64,000 bases of DNA, taken from Promethearchaeota archaeon Loki_b32. GTDB lineage: Archaea; Asgardarchaeota; Lokiarchaeia; Sigyniarchaeales; SOKP01. The position numbers were made by a program, and so were the translations under genes. Of this stretch, positions 35,786 through 43,754 are shown one piece after another. The stretch's first letter is position 1. Every line of letters starts with the position of its first letter. The stretch is from assembly GCA_005223125.1 (NCBI GenBank), contig NJBH01000005.1:70509-134508 (forward strand), written 5' to 3'. Below the pieces are notes generated by a model. The model was given only the letters and a program-made list of their open reading frames with translations. It was not told the DNA's origin and did not search any database.

Positions 35786-36544
35786 CTAAATTATATTAGT
35801 AATCCTATTAGCTGTTTTCCGTAGGTTCATTTCAGCCATTCCTAAAGGTACTGTATCGTCAAAAAGAACAACAAATAAAAGCGGGTCTAATTTCCAAGGA
35901 ATATCAATTATTTTGGAAAATACTTTTTGTCCATTCTCTAGACCGTAATACATTTCTGGAAGATTTAAAGCACCCACCATATATCTGATTTCTAATTCTT
36001 TCAAAGAATTAACCAATATCTCACTTGGAAGAGAAGTATAAATTATGTTTCCCTTAGTTGTAAGGAGTGCAGCTCCAACAATTTCATTCTCATGTAATAA
36101 TTCTTCAAAAAGATCGATTGCTTTTTGGTAAAAAGTTTTACTCATATAGATTTCATCTTCTCCTTTAATTATTGATTCAATCATTTTATCCAGTTTTGGG
36201 TTTTCAATTTGTTGGTAATCTTTAATTTCACTACTATCTGGATACTCCTCAAGAAAAACATCAGATATTCTTTCCAAACGAGTACTTACAAACAAAAGAC
36301 TCGCTGTTGAATCCGATAAAATTGAAAAGATGAGATCTTGATGTACCTTAAAGACAAATCTCAATTCTCTCATTTCAAGAATCTCAGGGGTTTTACGAGA
36401 AATTACATTCTCAGAAAAAGAAAATATTGCTGAAAAGAAAGGTGTAATTAAATTAACCTCTATATTCTCAAATTCTTTCGTAAAATTTTTATGAAAGATA
36501 CAAACACCTGACTTTTTGAGTATAAAAAGTGAATGTATTTTCAT
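35786..36544 (-). CDS. Longin/Roadblock-type regulatory protein
   Basis: A 252-residue protein. The N-terminal 115 residues (KIHSLFILKKSGVCIFHKNF, ISRKTPEILEM, then helix LFVSTRLERISDVF) follow the longin-like profactor fold. The C-terminal 115 residues (about 135-252: VGAALLTTKGNIIYTS then MYYGLENGQKVFSKII) look like a second longin/Roadblock module. In Asgard archaea such proteins accompany small GTPases and may be GEF or GAP subunits. The frame extends to 36661, but the ATG at 36544 fits the fold and avoids overlap with the next gene. Confidence 0.7.
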   Translation of the reverse strand: MKIHSLFILKKSGVCIFHKNFTKEFENIEVNLITPFFSAIFSFSENVISRKTPEILEMRELRFVFKVHQDLIFSILSDSTASLLFVSTRLERISDVFLEEYPDSSEIKDYQQIENPKLDKMIESIIKGEDEIYMSKTFYQKAIDLFEELLHENEIVGAALLTTKGNIIYTSLPSEILVNSLKELEIRYMVGALNLPEMYYGLENGQKVFSKIIDIPWKLDPLLFVVLFDDTVPLGMAEMNLRKTANRITNII

Positions 36545-36632
36545 TGTGAGTGATACCTTAATTATCTTATAAGTTAAATTATAGCAATACAGTCTTTTAA
36601 GTATTTTTAATATAGATTTTAATAAAAGAAAT

Positions 36633-37496
36633 CTATTTGAATTCTTGTAAGCATTTTTCAATATCTGGTTTTATTTCTTCCCAAGATGCCATTCTATTAA
36701 TAACGGGAGTCCCGTTTAAACATACTCCCCTAGATAACCCTAATTTCTGAATGAATTCCCTCTTATTTGAATCTACAACGTTAACTTTTATGTTTGAATA
36801 TTTATCTAGTCCTTTTTTAATCGTATTGATCATAAATCTTGACCATGGACATTGATCATTAGCAAAAATATCAAAGTTGATTTTTTTACTCTTCTTAGAA
36901 TCCTTAGCTTTATGGAATATAAATTTGGGCTTTGCTTTAGAATCTAAATTGAGGAACATAAGAACCCGACTTCCATCTCGATCAACTTCCTGAAAACCAA
37001 ATTTATTAAAAAAGGATGAGGGCATGTATTTTATGGAGGTTCCAAACCATCGGTCTCCATCATATGCTAATACACTAGCTCCACTATAATGTTTTGCTCT
37101 AAGAATAAATGAATCAACCAAAGCTGTACCTACTCCTGTATTCCAAAATGGTGGCAAAACCCACATACAATTAATAAAAAGTGATTCTGCTCCTATTATT
37201 GGTTCTAATGCATGTTCTATAGGGATATATTCGAGCAGTCCCATTGGTACCTGTCCTTGAATTGCTAAATCTGAATGAAGCATTTTACCAACCCATTTAT
37301 AATGGATTTCTTCCTGTCTAGGATTTTCAAGTGCTACTAATATTTCAAGACCTTTAGTCATCATCTTCTTAATCCAACAAATTCTTTTGTCCATACCATT
37401 TTCCATAAGGTCTCTTGTTTCTTGATCCACACTAGGATCAAGACAAATAGCACAAATTAAATCTAACTTGTCCTCTGTTATGATTTGAATTTCCAT
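36633..37496 (-). CDS. GNAT acetyltransferase fused to YoaP-like thioredoxin-fold domain
   Basis: A 287-residue fusion. Residues 1-185 form a GNAT domain with MWVLPPFWNTGVGTALVD (acetyl-CoA loop) and VLAYDGDRWFG. Residues about 200-287 form the YoaP-like module, NFDIFANDQCPWSRFM then GTPVINR (thioredoxin-like cis-Pro loop), with one cysteine in place of CxxC. The pair occurs in bacterial YoaP proteins; activity is unproven. It is 88 bases upstream of the longin gene and in the same direction. Confidence 0.8.
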   Translation of the reverse strand: MEIQIITEDKLDLICAICLDPSVDQETRDLMENGMDKRICWIKKMMTKGLEILVALENPRQEEIHYKWVGKMLHSDLAIQGQVPMGLLEYIPIEHALEPIIGAESLFINCMWVLPPFWNTGVGTALVDSFILRAKHYSGASVLAYDGDRWFGTSIKYMPSSFFNKFGFQEVDRDGSRVLMFLNLDSKAKPKFIFHKAKDSKKSKKINFDIFANDQCPWSRFMINTIKKGLDKYSNIKVNVVDSNKREFIQKLGLSRGVCLNGTPVINRMASWEEIKPDIEKCLQEFK

Positions 37497-37563
37497 AAAT
37501 CTGATGTTATTTTTAATAAATTTAAATTAATATGGTTACAATATTTTTGGAATTTATGGAGAA

Positions 37564-38352
37564 TTATTCCTTTTTCACCCAATCTTGAATAGCAACTTTA
37601 ACTGAACGACTCATTTCTTGCGAGAACTCAGAGCCTGTTTTCCCTAAATAGTAATCTTGTCCAAGATTCTCAGCATTTTTTACTAAGGTATCTTTTGCAA
37701 AGTCCTTAAACATTTCAGAGAACTCTTCTTTATTCAATCGTTTATAAGTATCTATAAAATGGATGAATTTTTTAGGAAATCGTTGTTTGAGTATCCTTTT
37801 GGATGGATCCTGCTTAGGATATCCAAAACATAACATTATAATTGGAAATACCCATTTTGATAGATTAAACATTTCACGATGAGTTTCAATATTTTCTATG
37901 ATATCCGCTATATAACATGAACCTATTCCCATTGATTCAGCGACAATAACAGCATTCTGGGCTGCAATAATAGCATCACAGCATGCAAGTAATAGATCCG
38001 ACTCATCTGGAGTACGATACACGAGATCTTTCTCAGCACATAATTCTGGTATGCCCGATACTACATAATAATCATACCAGCGTTGCATATCAGCTAAAAA
38101 AATAAGAACTAAAGGTGCTTTTGCTATATGAGGTTGATTATCACAAGTCGTTACTAATTTATCCTTCATTTTTTGATTCTGAACTTCAATAATAGAATAA
38201 AACATCATGTTCCCTGCGGTTGGAGCACGCATAGCTCCGTGAATGATCATATCTACTTCTTTTTGGGATATGAGTTTTTTGTCGTAAGCACGAACAGTGC
38301 ATCTGTAATTTATTACTTCTAATACCTTGTTAATTTTTTCTTTTTCATTCAT
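37564..38352 (-). CDS. Nitroreductase-family FMN oxidoreductase
   Basis: A 262-residue protein of the nitroreductase fold. NYRCTVRAYDKKLIS matches the R-R-S-x-R-x-F FMN-binding start and APTAGNMMFY the second FMN loop. ESMGIGSCYIADI and IIMLCFGYPKQDP are the usual central and P-loop-like motifs. It reduces nitro, quinone or flavin compounds with NAD(P)H in known members. Start ATG. Divergent from the HTH-methyltransferase gene over a 163-base promoter region. Confidence 0.88.
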   Translation of the reverse strand: MNEKEKINKVLEVINYRCTVRAYDKKLISQKEVDMIIHGAMRAPTAGNMMFYSIIEVQNQKMKDKLVTTCDNQPHIAKAPLVLIFLADMQRWYDYYVVSGIPELCAEKDLVYRTPDESDLLLACCDAIIAAQNAVIVAESMGIGSCYIADIIENIETHREMFNLSKWVFPIIMLCFGYPKQDPSKRILKQRFPKKFIHFIDTYKRLNKEEFSEMFKDFAKDTLVKNAENLGQDYYLGKTGSEFSQEMSRSVKVAIQDWVKKE

Positions 38353-38515
38353 AACTTCTTACCTATCAAATATTTACAAAATTGTTGTCAATTATACCTT
38401 ATTAAATTTTGTTAAATTTTTTTTGTTAACTTTCTTCGATTGTTTGTCTCAAAACTAGGCTCGTTTATTTCTATGTAGAATATTTTTATTAGTTAACACC
38501 TTAAATAAATTTGTC

Positions 38516-39268
38516 ATGAAAGAAAAAGATAATATTATATTTTATAATAGTGCTGAAATCTCTGAGAAATTTTTTCACAATAGGGTAAAACCAGAAGAAA
38601 TCATTGATTATTTTGAAGCAGGAAAAATAGAAGGTAAAAAAATAGATAATAAATGGCATGCTGATGAAAAAAACATTGAAAATTTTATCCGAAATGTATA
38701 TTTGAAAGAAAAGAGTTATGAAGCGGGGCTTCACAAAGTTGATTTATCTCAAATTACTTTAAATGGGAGAATTTTAGATATTGGAGGTGGAGGAGAGGGT
38801 ATTATAGCGCAATTTAAAGGGGAATCTGTTGTAGCTATAGATCCTAATAAAAAAGAACTTGAAGAAGCACCAAGTAAAGGCGATTTAAAAATAGTTATGG
38901 ATGCAAAAGACCTTAAATTTTTAGATAATACATTTGATACAGTAACTTCATTTTACACATTGATGTATATCCCGAAAGAAGATCATAAAAGGGTTTTTCA
39001 AGAAATTTATAGAGTATTAAAAAATGATGGAGAATTTGTAATATGGGATTCCATAATGCCTACAAAAGGAGATAATGATAAATTAATATTTTTTATAAGT
39101 CTTGAAGTTAATATAGGTGCTAAGAAAATTGAATCGGGTTATGGTGTACAATGGAAAAATGAACAAAATTCTGAATATTTTTCAAACTTAGCAAAAGATG
39201 TAGGTTTTGAAATGCTTGAAAGTAATGAAGAGAAATTTACTTTTTACTTAAGATTAAGAAAAAAATAA
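38516..39268 (+). CDS. SAM-dependent methyltransferase with N-terminal excisionase-like HTH
   Basis: A 250-residue protein. Residues 10-60 (NSAEISEKF...VKPEEIIDYFEAGKI...KWHADEKNIENFI) look like a MerR/excisionase-type winged HTH (HTH_17). Residues 75-200 are a class-I methyltransferase: RILDIGGGGEG (motif I), VVAIDPNKKEL, DTVTSFYTLMYIP and EIYRVLKNDGEFVIWD. This could be a DNA-guided or self-regulating enzyme, or the N-terminus may be only a substrate-binding wing. Substrate unknown. It starts at ATG. Confidence 0.75.
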   Translation: MKEKDNIIFYNSAEISEKFFHNRVKPEEIIDYFEAGKIEGKKIDNKWHADEKNIENFIRNVYLKEKSYEAGLHKVDLSQITLNGRILDIGGGGEGIIAQFKGESVVAIDPNKKELEEAPSKGDLKIVMDAKDLKFLDNTFDTVTSFYTLMYIPKEDHKRVFQEIYRVLKNDGEFVIWDSIMPTKGDNDKLIFFISLEVNIGAKKIESGYGVQWKNEQNSEYFSNLAKDVGFEMLESNEEKFTFYLRLRKK

Positions 39269-39375
39269 CTTGATAAAATCCAGTACAAATTAAATCTGGT
39301 TTAATTTCTATATTTTTAATTATTAATAAAGCGGTTTTTTGAATCTTTTTATAGGATTTCGACCAAATAAATATT

Positions 39376-40725
39376 ATGAAAAATAAAACTCATCAATCTT
39401 CAATTATTTCTATACTGTTATTCATTGTTATTCTTTCATTAGTTAATTCTGTTCAAAATTTGATTTCGCCAAATTTAATTATAATTTCAAATTACTTTGG
39501 ATTTGGTGGTAATACATCTCAATTAGGTGTTTTAACATCGACATTTATGATATTATCTGGGATATCAATAGTATTTTTTGGTTATCTTGCAGATAAAATT
39601 ACAAGAAAATGGATTGTTCTTAGCGGTACGATATTTTATTCAATTTTTTCAGTTCTTACGATTTTAGTATCCCCAAACTTAGATGGTTATTATTTATTTT
39701 TTTTCCTCACAGCTATGAATGGAATTGGTTTTGGAGCTATAATTCCGAGCATCTTCTCTTTAATAGGTGATTTAATATCTCAAGAAGATAGATCAAAGGG
39801 ATTTTCATTTTTTTCGATTACCTCCCTTTTAGGAATGGCATTGGGGCTAATAATAGCCACAATCGTCGGCCCCATGGATTGGAGGTTTTCATATCTAATT
39901 ATAGGAATAATTGGATTAAGTGCTGCTTTTTTTATTCTATTCTTTAATGAACCTTCACGAATTGGTAAGGATTTCTCTTTTTTAACTGAAAAAGGCGCAA
40001 TAGATTATACTTATAGAATAAAAAAGTCCGATTTAAAGGTAATCTTCAAAAAAAAATCAAATGTCTGGTTAATAATTAATTTTGTTGATACAATTCCAAC
40101 AGGAATAATCTTGTTTCTAATATTCTATTATATGAGTGATTATCATAACGTTCCGGAAGATATTTCATTAATATTTTTAGGTACAATTTTACTTAGTACT
40201 TTAATTGGCACAGTAGTTTTTGGATATGTTGGTGATAATTTATTCAAAAAAGGTAGAAAAAATGCACGCGTATTGCTAGCTTTAATAGGAAATGTTGTTC
40301 CTATACCACTTCTATTTGTAGCTCTAATTATTCCCTTTCAAGCACCAAATAATGTATCTACGGGAGAACTTTTTGCAATTCCAGAAGCAATTATTATGTT
40401 AATCTTAATGATGATAGGGATGTTTGCTAATGGAGCCGTGAATGGAAACTGGTATGCTACAATTGTAGACTTAAATCTTCCGGAACATAGGGGGACTACT
40501 CTAGCTACGGCTAATCTTTTTGATGTAATTGGAAGATCTCTGGGCCCTCTTATCGGATCTTTTGTCAGAGACGCTTTTAGTTCTGTGTACGGCATGATGA
40601 TGTCGATAGTTGCGTGGATCCTAATTCCATTCTTCTGGATACCTGTTCTTAAAAATGTTATAACGGAAATGAATGCTACAGAAAAGATTTTCTCAGAACG
40701 TATAAAAAAATTAGAAAATTCTTAA
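39376..40725 (+). CDS. MFS transporter
   Basis: A 449-residue major facilitator with 12 predicted TM helices. FFGYLADKITRKWIVLSG is the TM2-3 motif and FGAIIPSIFSLIGDLISQEDRSKG matches the TM4-5 region of Spinster-like/sugar-phosphate MFS members. The repeat of the loop motif in the second half is FGYVGDNLFKKGRKNA. Substrate unknown. Starts at ATG; converges on the ferredoxin with about nine bases between stops. Confidence 0.88.
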   Translation: MKNKTHQSSIISILLFIVILSLVNSVQNLISPNLIIISNYFGFGGNTSQLGVLTSTFMILSGISIVFFGYLADKITRKWIVLSGTIFYSIFSVLTILVSPNLDGYYLFFFLTAMNGIGFGAIIPSIFSLIGDLISQEDRSKGFSFFSITSLLGMALGLIIATIVGPMDWRFSYLIIGIIGLSAAFFILFFNEPSRIGKDFSFLTEKGAIDYTYRIKKSDLKVIFKKKSNVWLIINFVDTIPTGIILFLIFYYMSDYHNVPEDISLIFLGTILLSTLIGTVVFGYVGDNLFKKGRKNARVLLALIGNVVPIPLLFVALIIPFQAPNNVSTGELFAIPEAIIMLILMMIGMFANGAVNGNWYATIVDLNLPEHRGTTLATANLFDVIGRSLGPLIGSFVRDAFSSVYGMMMSIVAWILIPFFWIPVLKNVITEMNATEKIFSERIKKLENS

Positions 40726-40734
40726 TATATTATT

Positions 40735-40956
40735 TTATCTCCAAGCTGCATGTTTCAATATAGCATTAAATGGGCAAGTGTCTTGACATGCTCCGCATTC
40801 AATACACTCACCAATATTTTCCGCATCAACTTTTCCATTAATAACTTCATAGACTTCAGCTGGACACACACTAACACATTCCCCTGATCCCATACAGAGA
40901 TCCAAATCAATTTCTACCCAGTGATTATCTTCTTCCCATTTTTTAATATCAGTCAT
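40735..40956 (-). CDS. Two-cluster ferredoxin lacking one cysteine
   Basis: A 73-residue bacterial-type ferredoxin. Cluster II is complete (CIECGACQDTCP, Cys51, 54, 57, 61). Cluster I reads CMGSGECVSVCP: Cys21, Cys27 and Cys31 are present but Ser24 replaces the second cysteine, so this site may hold [3Fe-4S] or a Ser-ligated cluster. It is divergent from the OYE-like reductase across a 94-base promoter, which suggests that it could be the electron donor. Start ATG. Confidence 0.9.
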   Translation of the reverse strand: MTDIKKWEEDNHWVEIDLDLCMGSGECVSVCPAEVYEVINGKVDAENIGECIECGACQDTCPFNAILKHAAWR

Positions 40957-41050
40957 GGATAAATTAACCTTCCTACTTTTCTTATATGGAAGATTATTTT
41001 ATATAATTTATAATCAAAAAAATAAATATTTTCTGTAAATAATATAACTT

Positions 41051-42205
41051 ATGACTAGTTTAGAAACTCTTTTTAGTCCAGAAAAAATTGGAAATATTCA
41101 AATTAAGAATAGAATTGTGCGTTCTGCGACCTTCATGGCAAGTACAGAAAAATATGGGTATGTCAGCCAGAATCTTATTGATATTTATAGCGAATTAGCA
41201 CGTGGAGGTACGGGATTAATAATATCTGGTTTTACAGCAGCAGATCCAGGAGGAACTGCTAGTCCTTTTCAGGCAGGTTTGTATGATGATTCATTTATCC
41301 CTGGCCAAAAGAAGTTAGTAGAAGCAGTTCACGAGTATTCAGGTGTGAAGATTGCTATTCAAATAGCGCATACGGGTCGGCAAGGATATCATCCAAAATA
41401 TCACCCCGTAGCACCATCTCCTATACCCTTCAAAACAACAGGTTTAACACCACGAGAATTATCATCTGAAGAAATAAAAGATCTAATACAGAAATTTATA
41501 GACACAGGAAGAAGAGGGTATGAGTGTGGCTATGATATGATACAATTACATGCAGCTCATGGATATCTCTTGAGTAACTTCATTTCACCATTTACAAATA
41601 AAAGAACAGATGAATATGGTGGAAATATTGAGAATAGAGCAAAGATTTTAATTGATATATTTACTGGGTTAAAAGATGAATTAGGCAAAAATTTCCCATT
41701 GATTATAAAATTACAGACAGAAGATTTTATTCCAGAAGGATTAAAATTAGAGGAGGGGGTTCAATTTGCTAAACTTCTTTCAGAAATTGGATTTGATGCA
41801 ATTGAACCTAGCGGAGGTGGAGGAGATGCCCAAATTCTTAGCAAAAAAGCATATCCTAGCCTAGTTATCAAAAACCCTGAAGAAGAGAATTATTTTTTAT
41901 CACACGTTAGAGAAATCAAGCAATACATAAATCGTAGCAAATTAATCTTAATGGGAGGAATTAAAAATCCAATTTTCGCTGAGAAAATCCTTAAAGATAA
42001 AATCGCTGATTTTATTTCGATGAGTCGCCCTTTAATCTTTGAACCAAACCTTCCAAATCGTTGGAAAGAAGGAGATCATTCACCGGCGAAATGTATCAGT
42101 TGTAATGGTTGTTATATGACTGTGCGAGATGGTCCTGTATATTGTGTTACCAAAAAAAGATTAGAGAAAAAGGCTAAAAGGTTATCAAATTCTAAGAAAA
42201 TATAA
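41051..42205 (+). CDS. Old-yellow-enzyme-family FMN oxidoreductase with Fe-S cysteines
   Basis: A 384-residue TIM-barrel flavoenzyme: LFSPEKIGNIQIKNRIVRS, QIAHTGRQG, LHAAHGYLLSNFISP and NKRTDEYGGNIENRA are diagnostic of the OYE/2,4-dienoyl-CoA reductase family. The C-terminus has C-x2-C-x2-C-x10-C (about Cys348-365), the 4Fe-4S site of 2-enoate/dienoyl-CoA reductases, but the FAD/NADPH domain that usually follows is absent. Electrons probably come from a separate carrier, plausibly the divergent ferredoxin. Start ATG. Confidence 0.9.
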   Translation: MTSLETLFSPEKIGNIQIKNRIVRSATFMASTEKYGYVSQNLIDIYSELARGGTGLIISGFTAADPGGTASPFQAGLYDDSFIPGQKKLVEAVHEYSGVKIAIQIAHTGRQGYHPKYHPVAPSPIPFKTTGLTPRELSSEEIKDLIQKFIDTGRRGYECGYDMIQLHAAHGYLLSNFISPFTNKRTDEYGGNIENRAKILIDIFTGLKDELGKNFPLIIKLQTEDFIPEGLKLEEGVQFAKLLSEIGFDAIEPSGGGGDAQILSKKAYPSLVIKNPEEENYFLSHVREIKQYINRSKLILMGGIKNPIFAEKILKDKIADFISMSRPLIFEPNLPNRWKEGDHSPAKCISCNGCYMTVRDGPVYCVTKKRLEKKAKRLSNSKKI

Positions 42206-42228
42206 AATTATCTTAAACAGGAACTAAT

Positions 42229-43152
42229 ATGGAAAGTAATCGAAGCAAAAGTGCCTATTCGGACCATTTGTTCCAATTTCGCTTGGTAGAACGAAGGAAA
42301 TTAATCTTATCTCTATCAATTACAATAGTCGTAATGATTTTAGAGATACTTGGAGGATTTATTACTAACAGTATTGCTCTACTTAGCGACGCAGGACATA
42401 TGTTTACACATGCATTTGCTATAGGGATTAGTTTGTTAGCTACAACAATCGCGAGAAAACCACCCTGCCATCATAAAACCTTTGGGTTATATCGAGCTGA
42501 GGTTTTAGCTGCTTTTATTAATGGTTTATTTCTTATTCCTATTGTGGGCATTATTATTTATGAGGCTATTCTTAGATTCTTAAACCCACAAGATATTATT
42601 GGTTCTTATATGCTAATTGTAGCGTTTATTGGGTTGGGAGTAAATATTACAAGCATTCTTATCCTTCAAGGTAGCCAAAATAATAATTTAAATATCAGAA
42701 GCGTCTTCTATCATATGATCGCGGATGCCGCATCATCAATAGGAATTGTAATTGCCGCTTTTATTATAATATCAACTGGATTAGTAATTCTTGATCCTAT
42801 TGTAAGTTTAGGGATATCTATACTCATTATTTATTGGGCTTATGGAATTTTAAAAGAATCAACCCGTATTTTACTTGAAATGGCACCAAAAGGAATGAAC
42901 ATAGATACTATTAGTGAGGATTTAAAAGTTAATTTTCCTGAAATTATCGAATTATTTGATGCCCATTTATGGACAATTATTCCAGATATGCTTATATATT
43001 CCGTACATGTCAAACTTAATAATGACCCGATAGAAGGTAATCAAGAAGAACTCATATCAAAAATCAACGATTTCCTGTCAAAATACTATAAAATAATTGA
43101 ATCCACTATACAGATTATGCCTAAAGAATCAGTAGAAGCCTGTAGTATTTAA
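42229..43152 (+). CDS. CDF-family cation efflux protein
   Basis: A 307-residue cation diffusion facilitator with six TM helices and a C-terminal ferredoxin-like cytoplasmic domain (from about residue 215). Metal-site residues lie in LLSDAGHMFTHAF (TM2) and HMIADAASSIG (TM5, H-x3-D). A ZitB/CzcD-like proton-coupled Zn2+ (or Co/Cd/Mn) exporter is likely. Its start, an ATG, is 23 bases after the OYE-like gene, so the two are probably co-transcribed. Confidence 0.9.
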   Translation: MESNRSKSAYSDHLFQFRLVERRKLILSLSITIVVMILEILGGFITNSIALLSDAGHMFTHAFAIGISLLATTIARKPPCHHKTFGLYRAEVLAAFINGLFLIPIVGIIIYEAILRFLNPQDIIGSYMLIVAFIGLGVNITSILILQGSQNNNLNIRSVFYHMIADAASSIGIVIAAFIIISTGLVILDPIVSLGISILIIYWAYGILKESTRILLEMAPKGMNIDTISEDLKVNFPEIIELFDAHLWTIIPDMLIYSVHVKLNNDPIEGNQEELISKINDFLSKYYKIIESTIQIMPKESVEACSI

Positions 43153-43255
43153 AACCATTTCCATTCAAAATATAAAATAAACATTTAAATAATCCTCTAA
43201 CCCAAAATTATTAATAATAAAAAATTTCTTATGAAAATTTAACGAGGAATTTATT

Positions 43256-43690
43256 ATGTCATCCGAAAGGAATATAGATCCGTTTGCCGTAATGATTTTA
43301 GTTCTTAGTGTTATTGGGTTAATATTATTAGCGGCTTTAGACTTTGCAGCTTTTGATTTAAATGGTTCAGGAACCAGATGGTCATGTTTAAGTTGTGAAT
43401 ATAGTACAACAGGTGATATAATCGCACAAGTGGTAATTCTAATTTTACTTATACTACAAATAGTTATTGCCTTAAATGAGCTTCTGCCAAAAAGATTAAT
43501 TGAGAAAGATCTTAACTTAATCGGTATGATTTTAGCATGTCTTACTATACTTTTTGTTATTATTGGAATAGCTTCATTTGGTATTGAATATAGTGAATAT
43601 TATTGGTGGCCAGAAACAGGATTTTATGGTGCTATTATAGCAGGAATACTCAATTTAGCTTTGTTCTTCCTAAAATTTAAAAATAGATAA
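43256..43690 (+). CDS. Four-TM membrane protein, unknown
   Basis: A 144-residue protein with four hydrophobic helices (about 9-32, 53-72, 83-106 and 119-138). The first extracytoplasmic loop contains a GSGTRWSCLSCEYSTTGD segment with a Cys-x2-Cys pair, the second an acidic/aromatic IEYSEYYWWPETG. The tetraspan plan recalls claudin-like folds but no homology is claimed. Start ATG after GAGGAATTTATT, a good SD. Neighbours give no clue. Confidence 0.7.
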   Translation: MSSERNIDPFAVMILVLSVIGLILLAALDFAAFDLNGSGTRWSCLSCEYSTTGDIIAQVVILILLILQIVIALNELLPKRLIEKDLNLIGMILACLTILFVIIGIASFGIEYSEYYWWPETGFYGAIIAGILNLALFFLKFKNR

Positions 43691-43754
43691 GTTCTAGATT
43701 TTTAAACCCTTTTTTTTCTTTCTTGAATAATCTGATTAATTGAATAATTTCAAA

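Noticed and set aside
36545-36661. 39-residue N-terminal extension of the longin-type protein
   Set aside because: Overlaps the upstream gene by 29 bases and lies outside the conserved fold.
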